Below, in pieces: positions 45,420 through 55,800 of a DNA stretch of 64,000 nucleotides. The DNA comes from Planctomycetaceae bacterium (GTDB taxonomy: Bacteria; Planctomycetota; Phycisphaerae; Tepidisphaerales; Tepidisphaeraceae). The stretch is from assembly GCA_027487775.1 (NCBI GenBank), contig JAIYCY010000005.1:1-64000 (forward strand), in the 5' to 3' direction. Position 1 is the stretch's first letter. Each line of letters opens with the position of its first letter. The notes under the pieces are model-generated. The model saw nothing but the letters and a program-made list of their open reading frames with translations, did not search any database and had not been told where the DNA came from. Both the position numbers and the translations under genes were made by a program.

Positions 45420-47105
45420 ATGGAATCAGGGAGCGGCAACGAGAAGAAAGCCAGACCTGGCAGGGATACGAGGCCGGTGATCGGCAGGCAGACGACGATG
45501 AAGGCGTCCCCATCGAAGCAGACGCCAGGCCGATCGGGAAGCGCATCAAGTCGATCCAAGACTGTCGAGCCGCGCGGACCGGGCCTGCGAATTGCGGCCA
45601 TCGATGTGGGTAGCAATTCGGTGCACATGATCGTCGCACAAATCGAGGCGGACGGCACGATCACCACGCTTTGGCGCATGAAGGAAATGGTCGGACTCGG
45701 ACGGATCAGCTTTCCCAGCCGCAGACTCACCGCCGAGGCGATCGAAAGGGCGGTCAACACGCTCGGTCGCTTCAAACAGGCAGCGATGCAGCGTCAGTGC
45801 GAAAAGATCGTCATCGTTGCTACCAGCGCCGTGCGCGAAGCACTCAACGGCGGAGACCTGATCCAACGCGTGCGCGACGAGTTGCGTCTTTACATCAAAG
45901 TGGTCAGTGCGCGCGAAGAGGCGAGGCTGATCTATCTTGGTGTACGCCATGAGTTGGATCTGGGCGATGAGCCGCATCTGGTGATCGACATTGGCGGGGG
46001 GAGTGTCGAACTCATCGTCGGCGATTCGCACGGCGCGGCGATGCTGGAGAGTCGGAAGCTCGGTGCGGCACGCATGACTGCCCAATTCGTCAAGAGTGAT
46101 CCGATCTCCAAGCCGGATCGACAGGCGATGGTGCGTCACTACGAACGCGAACTCGATTCGGTGGTCAAGCAGATCGAAGAACTCAATCCCTCAAACGTGA
46201 TTGGAACGAGCGGAACGCTCGAAAACATCGCTGCGATGTGTGAGGAGGTGGACGAAACAGGGTCGGCGGTGATCACACGGAAGGGCCTTGACCGTGTGTA
46301 TGAGAAGCTGATTCGCACGAACGCACAAGAGCGTGAAACGATCGGTGGGCTTGATGATCAACGCAAGGAGCAGATCGTCGCGGCGGTGGTGCTTGTGAAG
46401 TTTCTCTTTGATCGTCTGCAGCTCAAGAAGATTCGACTATGCGGATCGGCACTGCGCGAGGGCATCTTGATGGACTATCTCGCGCGACATAAGCCGGAGA
46501 TGGCGGTGCGTCGCGAGGTTCCTGATCCGCGCCGGCGTGCAGTGATCGATCTGGCGCGGCGATGTCACTGGCACGAACAGCACAGCCAGCAGGTCGCTCA
46601 CCTGACCATGCGGCTTTGGGATGAGCTTCGCGGCGTGCATGACATGGACTCAGGCGAGCGAGAACTTGTCGAGTACGCCGCCCTCCTGCACGACATAGGC
46701 TGGCACATTGGCCCCAAGCGGCACCATAAGCACAGCGACTATCTCATTCGCAACAGCGACCTCGACCAGCATTTCACAAAGGAAGAAGTGAGCATCATCG
46801 CGCAGATCGCGCGACATCACCGCAAACGTCCGCCCGGACTCGATCAGGAGCGCTACGCGAGCCTTCCCAAGCGAAGTCAGCGGATCGTCGATGTAGGCGT
46901 TGCGCTTCTTCGAATCGCAGACGGGCTGGACCGGAGCCATTCGAGTGTCGTGCGCGATCTGAAATGCCGCATTGGCGAGAAACGTGTTTCCGTGCGGCTT
47001 CAGGTTCGCGCGGACGCAGAGCTTGAAATCTGGGGCGCAAGGCGAAAAGGACACTGGTTCGAACGCGTCTTTGGCAAGACAATCGATCTGATCGAAGTCG
47101 CATAA
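45420..47105 (+). CDS. Ppx/GppA-type phosphatase with C-terminal HD domain
   Basis: A 561-residue cytoplasmic enzyme. After a basic, probably disordered N-terminus of about 55 residues, the ASKHA-type fold begins at IAAIDVGSNSVHMIVAQIEA. The second phosphate loop is VIDIGGGSVELIVGD, and VIGTSGTLENIAAM follows. The C-terminal HD-like domain has HEQHSQQVAHLTMRLWDEL and LLHDIGWHIGP. Such proteins remove phosphate from polyphosphate or from pppGpp; the two activities cannot be separated by sequence reading. In-frame ATG 45498 (MKASPSKQTP) is an alternative start. Confidence 0.9.
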   Translation: MESGSGNEKKARPGRDTRPVIGRQTTMKASPSKQTPGRSGSASSRSKTVEPRGPGLRIAAIDVGSNSVHMIVAQIEADGTITTLWRMKEMVGLGRISFPSRRLTAEAIERAVNTLGRFKQAAMQRQCEKIVIVATSAVREALNGGDLIQRVRDELRLYIKVVSAREEARLIYLGVRHELDLGDEPHLVIDIGGGSVELIVGDSHGAAMLESRKLGAARMTAQFVKSDPISKPDRQAMVRHYERELDSVVKQIEELNPSNVIGTSGTLENIAAMCEEVDETGSAVITRKGLDRVYEKLIRTNAQERETIGGLDDQRKEQIVAAVVLVKFLFDRLQLKKIRLCGSALREGILMDYLARHKPEMAVRREVPDPRRRAVIDLARRCHWHEQHSQQVAHLTMRLWDELRGVHDMDSGERELVEYAALLHDIGWHIGPKRHHKHSDYLIRNSDLDQHFTKEEVSIIAQIARHHRKRPPGLDQERYASLPKRSQRIVDVGVALLRIADGLDRSHSSVVRDLKCRIGEKRVSVRLQVRADAELEIWGARRKGHWFERVFGKTIDLIEVA

Positions 47106-47211
47106 GCGGTTGATTGGAGTCGCTCAGACGGTCCAGCGCTGGGATCGGGCTTGGAAGACAAAGATTCTTCACGTGTCGCGACCGAGGGGCAGGCCATGCC
47201 TCGGTGTCTGG

Positions 47212-47994
47212 TCATGCGTCGAGCCGAACGGGGATTTGACAATCGCGCAGGTGTCGTTTGACTTCGGCGACCGAGTGAGTGCGGAAGTGAAAGATGCTCG
47301 CCGCCAGTGCGGCGTCCGCGCTGCCGACCGAGAGCACGGCGGCGATGTCCTGTGGTGATCCTGCTCCGCCGCTTGCGACGACGGGAACGGTTACGCTGCT
47401 GCCGACAGCGCGTGTCATCTCGAGGTCATAGCCTTGCTTCATGCCGTCGACGTTCATCACGTTGAGCACGATTTCGCCTGCGCCGAGTTCGACCGCGCGC
47501 CGGACCCAATCGAGCACCAGCACGCCGGTGGGGGTACGCCCACCGTTGATGAAGACTTCCCAACGTTCGTGGCCAGCTTCGATGACCCGATTCGCGTCGA
47601 CGCCGAGCACAGTCGCGCAGGTGCCGAACGCCCGACTTATCTCAGCGATCAGTTCCGGACGCTTGACGGCCGCTGAGTTAAGGCTGACCTTCTCCGCGCC
47701 CGCCTGAATCAATCGTGTGGCATCCTCGAGTGTACGGATGCCTCCGCCGACAGTGAGCGGCATCGAGACGACCTCCACGACGCGACGCACGAGATCAGCC
47801 ATGATCCCGCGGCCCTCGTGGCTTGCGCTGATGTCGTAGAAAACGAGCTCGTCTGCACCCTCGGCATCATAAAACGCCGCCTGCTCGACCGGATCGCCGG
47901 CGTCGATGTGATCAAAGAACTTTACGCCCTTGACGACTCTTCCACGATCGACATCGAGACACGGAATGATGCGTTTGGTAAGCAAGGCGGGCAA
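47212..47994 (-). CDS. hisF: Imidazole glycerol phosphate synthase cyclase subunit
   Basis: HisF closes the imidazole ring in histidine synthesis, using ammonia from HisH. The 260-residue TIM barrel starts [20 protein letters not shown], with the catalytic Asp in CLDVD, and has [20 protein letters not shown], the phosphate-binding [11 protein letters not shown] and [13 protein letters not shown], and the second catalytic Asp in VLGVDANRV. Length is standard. No other his gene is adjacent, so it is a single-gene unit convergent with the Ppx/GppA gene. Confidence 0.97.
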   Translation of the reverse strand: MPALLTKRIIPCLDVDRGRVVKGVKFFDHIDAGDPVEQAAFYDAEGADELVFYDISASHEGRGIMADLVRRVVEVVSMPLTVGGGIRTLEDATRLIQAGAEKVSLNSAAVKRPELIAEISRAFGTCATVLGVDANRVIEAGHERWEVFINGGRTPTGVLVLDWVRRAVELGAGEIVLNVMNVDGMKQGYDLEMTRAVGSSVTVPVVASGGAGSPQDIAAVLSVGSADAALAASIFHFRTHSVAEVKRHLRDCQIPVRLDA

Positions 47995-48064
47995 CCCGGG
48001 ATTCGGCTAAATGATGACTAGGCAGTGGGTTAGAAGGATTTTCGGCGGATTCGATTCGCCTGGG

Positions 48065-48136
48065 GCTCTATTGTTGCAGCTCGCTCTACTGTCGTAGCTC
48101 GCTCAATTGTCGCAGCTGGCTCTATTGTCGCAACTC
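48065..48136. repeat. 18-bp tandem array, four copies
   Basis: Four adjacent 18-base units of the form gctctattgtcgcagctc (48065-48082, 48083-48100, 48101-48118, 48119-48136) with two to four differences each. It lies between the hisF start and the tRNA-His gene. There is no other feature between about 48000 and 48200. Confidence 0.9.
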
Positions 48137-48206
48137 ATGGGAGAGAGAAAGATTGAGCGAAGATCGCCGAGCACTAGGCATTTCTGACGGAGGCTTGGAG
48201 ATTGAA

Positions 48207-48281
48207 GGGTGACCGACGGGACTCGAACCCGCGACATTCAGGACCACAACCCGACGCTCTACCAACTGAGCTACGGCCACC
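48207..48281 (-). tRNA. tRNA-His (anticodon GUG)
   Basis: On the minus strand the acceptor GGTGGCC pairs with GGTCACC. The D arm is GCTC/GAGC. The anticodon stem is TCGGG/CCTGA around TTGTGGT, anticodon GTG. The T arm is GCGGG-TTCGAGT-CCCGT with a G-T pair. The discriminator is C, as expected for bacterial tRNA-His, but the base before the 5' end is C rather than an encoded G(-1). CCA is not encoded. Confidence 0.97.
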
Positions 48282-48293
48282 GTTGAGCACCGC

Positions 48294-48322
48294 ATTTTGC
48301 CCACGCCGGGGGATGATGTCAA
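48294..48322 (-). promoter_or_regulatory. Candidate tRNA-His promoter
   Basis: On the minus strand, TTGACA (48322-48317), 17 bases, CAAAAT (48299-48294). The expected start lies about six bases before the mature tRNA 5' end. Confidence 0.5.
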
Positions 48323-48577
48323 ATCGTCGAATTGTCGCGATCTGTCGCGATTCCGGGCGGATGAGTCTTGCAAAATCATGGTGCTGGCCTAGATTGGCGT
48401 GTCGCGGACGGTGCGACCTCCGGGTCGGCCCGGTGGTTGGCGCATGGACGCGCGGGCGTGGATCGATTTTTTGCGGAACTGATGTCCGGGATCGATTTGG
48501 CCGATACCACCTTGAAGCGGGAGTGTCGGATTGAAACGGCATCCCGTTCTGGACTCGCCGGCCCGGGTGGTCGGTCG

Positions 48578-48584
48578 AAAGGAG
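48578..48584 (+). promoter_or_regulatory. Ribosome binding site that selects a TTG start
   Basis: AAAGGAG ends six bases before TTG 48591 in the frame of the polysaccharide export gene. No ATG or GTG with comparable support exists before the lipoprotein signal. Confidence 0.6.
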
Positions 48585-48590
48585 CTTGCC

Positions 48591-50087
48591 TTGTCTTCGA
48601 AGTCACGTGATTCGATCGTTACGGTTCTGAGCGGAGTGGCTGGTCGCACCCTTGCGGGCATGGGTCTTTTGGGCCTTTTGTCGGCGTCGGTGGGATGCGA
48701 AACCAAGAGCTTTCTCGATCCCGGCGAAGTCGGCCGATTCGAAAAGACGCCCTTGCTGGTGCCTATCCTCGATAAAGTGGTCGTGGGTGTGGAGCAGGAC
48801 GAAGTCCGCTTTGCCGGCGCTCGTGAAGTGACACCGGAAGACCTTGTCGCGCCCACCAGCGACGCGATCATCGGCGCAAACGACGTCATTCAGGTCACGA
48901 TCAATGATCTTGTCGGACCGGGGCTGCAAAGCGTCGAAACCAAGCGCGTCAGTCAAAATGGCAAAATCAGTCTGCCCATGCTTGGCCAGATTGATGTGGC
49001 CGGCCTGACCGAAGCTGAACTCGAGCTCAAGGTCAATGACCTGTACGCCAGCAAGAACTTGATCGTCGACGCTCGCACGTCAGTGGCAGTCTTGCAAGCG
49101 CTTTCGCGACGCTTCAGTGTCTTCGGTTTCGCGGGTCAGCAGAATACGTTCGAAGTGGAAAAGGCTGATTTCCGGCTGCTTGACGCTTTGGTTCGCGCCC
49201 AGGGCGTGAACGCCGATGCAGGCGTTGAGACCATTTACATTATCCGAAAACTCGATGCGACCGCCGCCGGCTCAGGCAGCGGAGAGACCGGTGCGCCGGC
49301 CCCGACGGGTGGCGATCCGCTCGATCCGCTTGCCCCGCAAAGCCGCTCGGCTCCCGCATCCGGTCGCGTGAACGTGATGTTGGTTCAGGACGATCCGATG
49401 GCCCCCGCGCCGGCAGAGACGCCCGCTACCGAAACGCCCGCAGTCGAAGCCCCGGCGACGGATGCGATGGCTCCGGAAGCCCCCGCTGACGCAACGGTCG
49501 TTGAAGGTCGTCAAATCCAGATCGAAGGCGCTCCCGCACCCGTGGAAGCGCCCCTCGACGCTTTCCCGCCCGTGGCAACTGACGGATTCGAGTTCCAAGC
49601 CCCTGCCGGGCCCGGAGATACGGAAGTCATCGCGATCCCCCTCCCCGAACTCCAACGCGGCGAACTGCAATACAACATCGTGATCAAGCCGGGCGATATG
49701 ATTTTTGTCCCAACCCCTCAGGTGGGCGAGTACTACATGGGTGGACACGTGCTTCGACCCGGTGCGTATAGCACGACCGGTCGTCGCATCACGCTCAAGC
49801 AGGCCCTGATCGCAGCGGGTGGATTGGATCAGGTCGCGATCCCCGCTCGGACGGAGCTGATTCGCCGGATCGGAGTGGATCAGGAAGTCTTTGTCCGCGT
49901 TGATCTTGAGCGCATCGCTGCCGGTCTCGAACCCGACTTGTTCCTCAAGCCGAACGACCAGATCCGCGTTGGAACCAACGCCGGTGCGCCGTTCTTGGCC
50001 GCCTTCCGTAACGCGTTCCGAATCACTTACGGCTTCGGATTCCTCTATGACCGAAACTACGGCAGCCGTGACAATAACAACAACTGA
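48591..50087 (+). CDS. Polysaccharide biosynthesis/export lipoprotein (Wza-like)
   Basis: About 498 residues from TTG 48591, which has aaaggag upstream and leads straight into a lipoprotein signal (LAGMGLLGLLSASVGC). The periplasmic Poly_export domain starts at IGANDVIQVTINDLVG and contains KRVSQNGKISLPMLGQIDVA. A second beta-grasp (SLBB) region is near YNIVIKPGDMIFVPTPQVG and GAYSTTGRRITLKQAL. Between them is an Ala/Pro/Glu-rich segment of about 110 residues (about residues 230-345). It would form the outer-membrane exit for the exopolysaccharide. A terminator follows. Confidence 0.9.
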   Translation: MSSKSRDSIVTVLSGVAGRTLAGMGLLGLLSASVGCETKSFLDPGEVGRFEKTPLLVPILDKVVVGVEQDEVRFAGAREVTPEDLVAPTSDAIIGANDVIQVTINDLVGPGLQSVETKRVSQNGKISLPMLGQIDVAGLTEAELELKVNDLYASKNLIVDARTSVAVLQALSRRFSVFGFAGQQNTFEVEKADFRLLDALVRAQGVNADAGVETIYIIRKLDATAAGSGSGETGAPAPTGGDPLDPLAPQSRSAPASGRVNVMLVQDDPMAPAPAETPATETPAVEAPATDAMAPEAPADATVVEGRQIQIEGAPAPVEAPLDAFPPVATDGFEFQAPAGPGDTEVIAIPLPELQRGELQYNIVIKPGDMIFVPTPQVGEYYMGGHVLRPGAYSTTGRRITLKQALIAAGGLDQVAIPARTELIRRIGVDQEVFVRVDLERIAAGLEPDLFLKPNDQIRVGTNAGAPFLAAFRNAFRITYGFGFLYDRNYGSRDNNNN

Positions 50088-50148
50088 TTCGTAGCTTCGA
50101 TTGCAGGAATGACCTTGCAGTCAGAATCGGAATCAGGTGGTAAGGCCC

Positions 50149-50184
50149 CAACGCCTCGGTGGAATCGCCGGGGCGTTGTCTTTT
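50149..50184 (+). terminator. Rho-independent terminator after the export gene
   Basis: CAACGCCTCGG (50149-50159), an 8-base loop, CCGGGGCGTTG (50168-50178) with one T-G pair, then tctttt. It separates the export gene from the exosortase operon. Confidence 0.85.
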
Positions 50185-50309
50185 GAGGCGACTCGCCCTG
50201 AATGTTGCGAGCCAATGATGGATCGAGCATGGCACATCTGCGCCTTCGGGAGTGAAATCCAAGTCGGATTCTTCCGGTGGGGATGATGTAACCAATCGGC
50301 CGGTGTAGG

Positions 50310-51794
50310 ATGTCTCACTTTCGACGGGAGATGTTTCGCGTGACAAGCCTTTATCGCGACGAACCGATGCCCGAGGACGAGTCCGCTGCCGCCAAGCAGG
50401 CGACTTTGCCCGATATTGCGCCTAAGCAGCCCGCCGATCAGGTCGATATAACGAAGGTGAATCCGTCCCAAACATCCTCGAATCAGCAACCCGTCGGGTC
50501 GGCCGATGCGCCGATCGGTACGCCGTCCGGATCGTTGGTAGCGTCTGTGACATCGAAATCGGATGTCACAACTCCGTTCCCACCCACCTCAAGCGATTCA
50601 TCGCCGAGCGGACATCGCGACTCAGGGACGAGCGGAGCGAAGGGATCGAATCTTTCGATGGTGTCCGGCTCGCCGGGCTCGCCCCATGTGCCCGGTGGGA
50701 CAGGACCGCTCGGGCTCTCCAGCGGTGTGTGGGCGGTGATCGGCGTTGTCGGACTGCTCTTCGCCGCCATCTTTTGGGCGAATCTCTGGCGACTTTGGCT
50801 CAAGACCAATCTTATCGACGGGACCGCCGAGTGGGCTCACGCAACGCTCGTGCCCGTCATTGGGCTCTATTACGTCTACCTGCATTTGGACGAGATTAAG
50901 GCTCAGCCCATCAGCCCGCTGCTCGGTCTCTCGTCCAATCGTCCGCGATGGCTGGGCGCGCTCGGTACGATTCTCGTCGGGCTTTTTGCCTGGCAGATCG
51001 TCCCTCAACTCGGGTCGCTTGGCGAGTCGTTCGGCAGTGAGTTTGTCGTTATGGGCATCGGGCTGATCGGTCTGGGCATCCTCGCGCTTGTGCTGGATTG
51101 GGGACTGGCAACGCTCCTGGGTGGCTTGCTTCTAAGTGCCTATGGCATCTGGCCGGGACAGAACGACTATGTGAAAGATGTCGGCATGGTCGTGGCGTTG
51201 TTCGGTGCGGTGCTCACGATGTGCGGCTGGGGCGTGATGCGGATCGTCTATTTCCCGATCCTGTTCCTGATTTGCGCGCTGCCTTGGCCTGGTTTGTTTT
51301 ACTCCAAACTTGCGTTGCCTTTGCAGGAATTGGCCTCGCTGATCGGCGTGGGCGTGATCAATGTGCTAGGCGTGGACGCGATGAAGGAGGGGACCACCAT
51401 CTGGATCAGTTTCCCGCCCGGATCGGGCAAGGATCCGATGCCGATCGGCGTGGCGGAGGCGTGTGCGGGCTTGAAGAGCCTGATGACGTTCATCACCATG
51501 GGCGCCGCGATCGCATACCTGAGCAACCGCGTGCTCTGGCAGAAACTGTTGATCGTGGCGTCGGCCATCCCGATCGCGATCGGATGCAACATCTTTCGGG
51601 TCGCGATGATGGGCTACTTCACCGGGATCGGCAGGCCCGAGGTTTTGAGCGGCTTTACACACGGCATAGCCGGGTTGGTATTCCTGATGGTTCCGGGGAT
51701 GGCGCTTCTGCTGGGGATGGTGTGGGTGCTGGATAAACTGGTGATCGAGGAAGCCGACGAAGAGCCGCTCGTGCTCAAGAAAGGTCAGTCATGA
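50310..51794 (+). CDS. Exosortase (EpsH/Xrt family) with long N-terminal extension
   Basis: Exosortases are polytopic inner-membrane proteases thought to cleave and re-anchor proteins carrying PEP-CTERM-like tails. The catalytic Cys, Arg and His are visible in GVAEACAGLKSL, CNIFRVAMMGYF and SGFTHGIAG. About eight helices precede and surround them. Unusually, the first 125 residues or so are Ser/Pro/Thr/Gly-rich and cytosolic, making the protein 494 residues. The ATG at 50310 is not well supported by a ribosome site; GTG 50340 is an option. The stop overlaps the EpsI gene by four bases. Confidence 0.92.
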   Translation: MSHFRREMFRVTSLYRDEPMPEDESAAAKQATLPDIAPKQPADQVDITKVNPSQTSSNQQPVGSADAPIGTPSGSLVASVTSKSDVTTPFPPTSSDSSPSGHRDSGTSGAKGSNLSMVSGSPGSPHVPGGTGPLGLSSGVWAVIGVVGLLFAAIFWANLWRLWLKTNLIDGTAEWAHATLVPVIGLYYVYLHLDEIKAQPISPLLGLSSNRPRWLGALGTILVGLFAWQIVPQLGSLGESFGSEFVVMGIGLIGLGILALVLDWGLATLLGGLLLSAYGIWPGQNDYVKDVGMVVALFGAVLTMCGWGVMRIVYFPILFLICALPWPGLFYSKLALPLQELASLIGVGVINVLGVDAMKEGTTIWISFPPGSGKDPMPIGVAEACAGLKSLMTFITMGAAIAYLSNRVLWQKLLIVASAIPIAIGCNIFRVAMMGYFTGIGRPEVLSGFTHGIAGLVFLMVPGMALLLGMVWVLDKLVIEEADEEPLVLKKGQS

Positions 51795-52669
51795 CGTCTG
51801 CCAACCACGCATCAACGGAACATGCGTCGGGTCACTCACCTGGCGCAGGACAAGAGGGCGGTAGAGATGAATCCGGCTTAGGCGTCTTCAAGCGACCTGC
51901 GGTTGTTGTCGTTCTTGGAATTCTACTCCTGGCTGCGATCGCTTTGAATGGCGCGGTGCAGGCACTGGGGCTGCACTTTAAGAAGGAGCCGGTCGAGTTA
52001 AGTAAACCGCTCACGAGCATCCCGGCGATCCTCGGGCCTTGGCGCATGTTCGGCCGCGATGAGCCCTACCCCGCCGAGATCGAACACCAACTTGGGACCA
52101 AGGACTACATCGCACGCACCTACTTCGACACTCGCATCGTCCCGATCGCCGAGATTGAAAGGGCGGAAAAACTCCCGGAATCGCGCGATCGTAACATCGC
52201 AGCCGCTCGGCTTGCCCATCTCTATCCGCGCGGGACCATCAGCGTCCACCTCGCCTATTACACCGGTCAGGCCGACACGGTCGCGCACGTCCCGGAACGC
52301 TGCATGGTCGGAGGCGGATTTGATATCGATCCCCGGAAGACCGCAGTCGTCGAATTGAACGTCGGTCGCTCTGAGCCGCTCGAACTTCGCTATATCGAGT
52401 TTCAGGCACGTCAACGCGCAGGCGAACCCAAGCGAAACGTCGCATATATGTTCGATGTCAATGGCAAACGTGTCAGCGACTCGACGGCAGTCCGTGTCGC
52501 CCTGCAAGACCTGTTTCAGCGGAAGGCGTATTACAACAAGACCGAACTCTCAGTCATGCTCGATGACGATACCCAAGGCGCTCAAAACATGATGGCGGAT
52601 TTCCTCACCTACGCGATCGATTACATCGACGCCTGCCTGCCCGATTGGGAGGCCATCACCGCGGAGTAG
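51791..52669 (+). CDS. Exosortase-associated EpsI-domain protein
   Basis: A 292-residue protein with a Gly/Ser-rich cytosolic N-terminus, one membrane helix (AVVVVLGILLLAAIALNG) and a periplasmic EpsI (DUF3485) domain. Hallmarks are PAILGPWRMFGRDEPYPAE, AHLYPRGTISVHLAYYTGQA and VAHVPERCMVGGGF, whose Cys and flanking HxPExC pattern are typical. EpsI accompanies exosortases in polysaccharide loci. ATG 51791 overlaps the exosortase stop by four bases, so expression is coupled. Confidence 0.9.
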   Translation: MTSANHASTEHASGHSPGAGQEGGRDESGLGVFKRPAVVVVLGILLLAAIALNGAVQALGLHFKKEPVELSKPLTSIPAILGPWRMFGRDEPYPAEIEHQLGTKDYIARTYFDTRIVPIAEIERAEKLPESRDRNIAAARLAHLYPRGTISVHLAYYTGQADTVAHVPERCMVGGGFDIDPRKTAVVELNVGRSEPLELRYIEFQARQRAGEPKRNVAYMFDVNGKRVSDSTAVRVALQDLFQRKAYYNKTELSVMLDDDTQGAQNMMADFLTYAIDYIDACLPDWEAITAE

Positions 52670-52851
52670 TTTTCGTCACACAAGTCAATCGCTCCGGGCG
52701 GTCTGACCCGATCCCGTGTCATTGGCTCGTCGTCAAAACTTCGCTAAAGTGCCCAGTCTGCGAAAAGCTACACCAAAATCGTCATCGCAGGCTGATTGAT
52801 CGACTTCACCTACACAAAGACCAGCACTCACTCATCCATACGGACATTCTC

Positions 52852-55800
52852 ATGGCCAAGAAAAAGAAGAAGCAGAAGCTGAATATTCCGTTCCTCGTCA
52901 CCATCGTGCTCACGTCAGGCGGCGTCGTGGGATTGGCGGGATTTCTGATCCTGCGGCAGGGACGGGCCGCGGGTGCAGAGACAGCGCGCGATAAGGCACT
53001 CGAACTTTACAACGCAGGGCAGATTCAAGAGGCGTACGACGAACTTTCCCGCGTCGCGCATCGTCTGAACACCGACTCGGAAGCCATGATGCTCTACTAC
53101 CGGGCGGGGATGTATCTGACGAGCTTCGACAATGAAAAGTATCGCCTCGCCAACGCCGCACTCTTCCGCGTGATCAGCCAAAGCCCGCAGTTTCTTCCCG
53201 CGCTCAACGAACAGCTCAAAATCCAAAAATCCGGCATCGAGCGAGGCGACGTTCGACAAGCCAGCCTCGACGAACTCGACCGGTCCGCGCTGGCAATCCT
53301 TGCCATCGATCCCAAGCACATTGAAGCGATCGAAGCCCGTGCGCTTGTCACCGTCAGCCGCATGCGGCAGACGCTCACGCAGCAAACTTCCGCAACCTTC
53401 GCCGCCGCTGCGGAAGAACTCGAAAAGACCGCAGCAGATCATCCGCAGAGCGTAGAACTCCCATTCCAGGCCATCAACGCAAGGCTCGGTCAGGCCGAAC
53501 GCAGCCGCGCAGAGCAACCAACCGTTGAACTTCCACAGGACATCGTCGATACCCTCTCGGCAGCGCTCGCGTCGATCGATCAGCAGCTCGCACGCGTCGA
53601 CGACGCCTCCATCAGCTCGAACGACCGAAATGAAATCAACCTCCGCTCGATCAACTCACTCCGCTTCATCGCGGCCTTTTACCAACGCGATCAGGAGAAA
53701 CAAAAGGAGATCAGCGATCGCATCGAAGTAGCCATCCGCAAGAGTGTCGAAATCGCCAAGCCTGAAGACGAAAATTTCGAACTTGTGCTCTCGAATGCAG
53801 GCGGGCTTCTGCAAACCATCCGCCGACTCGATGAGTCTGAAGCTGCCTTCAAAAAGATGAAGGAAGGCCGCCCACAAAGCTGGATGGGCCGTCTGCTGCT
53901 GGCGGATCACTATCGTCGCACGGGTCGTCTCGATGACGCGATTCGTGAACTCGAAGTCGATCTACAGCCCTCGATCGACTTGTACGGGCTTGACGGCGTG
54001 ATGTTTCGTCAGGTCTTCAACGTCGAAGCGATGATTCAGCGGGCGTTCCTTCGCCTGATGAAGATTCAGTCCATCCCCGCCGCCGAGCGTGCGCCGCTTC
54101 GGGCGCTGATTGAGACCGATCTGCAGCGAGCCAGCGCCGAGCGAGGCGAGCAGAACGCCGCGCTGCTGCGCATCCGCGCGGGACTCGCGGAGATTGACGG
54201 AAACCTCACCGGCGCAACGCAAATGCTCAGCCGCGCCATCGATCTGGTTCCCTCCGACGCCTCGCAAGGACGCGACGAGGAACTGCGCAACGAACTCCGT
54301 CTGCAGATGGCACAGATCAGCCTGCGAATGAACCAAACCGGCAAGGCACGCGAACTGCTCGAAAGTGTCGCGCGGGAAACCAACAATCCCGGCGCACGAC
54401 TCATGCTCGCCGAGATTCTCCTTCGTGATCGCCTGATCCCCGAAGCTCGCACGCAACTGCAGGAGATTCTTAAGGTCGATCCGAACAACAACAATGCCAA
54501 ACTGTTGATCGTTCCCACGCTCGAGACTCCAGAAGAGCGCAAGGCCGCGTTGGACGCGCTGCCCGAGGGCGACGCCAAGCAGATCACCGAGAAGTTCCGA
54601 GTCGCCGCATCGATTCGTCAACTCGACGAGGCCGTCCGACTCGGCGAGGCCGCGCTGGTGCAATCTCCCGGCGACAAGACCGTCAGCCTGTTGCTTGCAG
54701 AGCTCTACTCCGGCACAGATCGTGGCACAGACGCCCGACGAATCCTCGACAACGCCATCGTCAAACAGCCCGGCGACGAACAGCTTAAGTTCGCACGTCA
54801 GCGTCTCGACGTCACCACGCAGGAACAAGCCACCCAGCTCGCTCAACAGCAGGTTGCTAGCATCGAAGATCCGTTCCTCCGCAAAGTCGCCGAAAGCCAA
54901 CTCGCCGCTCAGGCTGGCGATGATGCTCGCGCCGAAGCGCTGCTGGTCGAAGCCGACGCGCTCGACACCAATCGTACCGGCGCCGCCGCCGAGCGTCTGT
55001 TCGTGCAGTTCGCCCTCACCAACCAGTTCGATAAAGCCCGCACGTGGCTCGAGCGCCTCAAGCAGCTCAATACAGATCAGGCAGGCGGACGCATTTACGA
55101 AGGTCGACTCCTGCTCGCTCAGGGCCGAAGCGAAGAAGCACTCGCACTCGCCCGCACGCTCATCGCCGAACTCCCAGGCTACGCGCAGCCGCACCTATTG
55201 ATGGGGCTCGTCCAGCAGGCGACCGGTCGATTCTCTGAATCGCTCAACTCGTTCAACGAAGCCCTCAAGCTCCAACCTCGCAACGTCGAAGCGCTCCGCG
55301 GGGCGGTCAGCATGTACGAGCGACTCGGTCGACAGGCCGAAGCCAAGCCGCTCGTCGATCGCGGCATTTCGATCGATCCCAATGACGCGTTCTTCGTCGA
55401 TAAACGACTGAACCTCGAACTCTACGCCGGTAACGCAGAATCCGTCATCGAGCCGCGATCCAAGCTCGTCGAAATGTTCCCCGGTAATCCGCTCAATCGC
55501 CTTCGGCTTGCAGAAGCACTCGAAGTCTCTGCGGTGCGCCGTGCCAACGCCGGCAACAATGACGGTGCCGCCGAGCTCTGGCGCGCGGCGCAGCAGGTCT
55601 ATGGCAACGCGATGCGAGACTTCCCCGGCTCAATCGAATTCGTCGACGGCTATGCACGCATGAGCGCCGCCACCGGAGATTTCGCAGCCGGTCGTCGCAT
55701 GTACGAGGCATCACAGGCTCGCGAATCCTTCACCACCAATCCGCAATTTGCCCTCCGATTCGCAAACTTCCTGACCCTCGGCGGAGAAAACAGCGACGCG

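Noticed and set aside
48202..48534. 110-residue plus-strand ORF over tRNA-His
   Set aside because: It is the antisense of a tRNA gene and of its promoter; a common false call.
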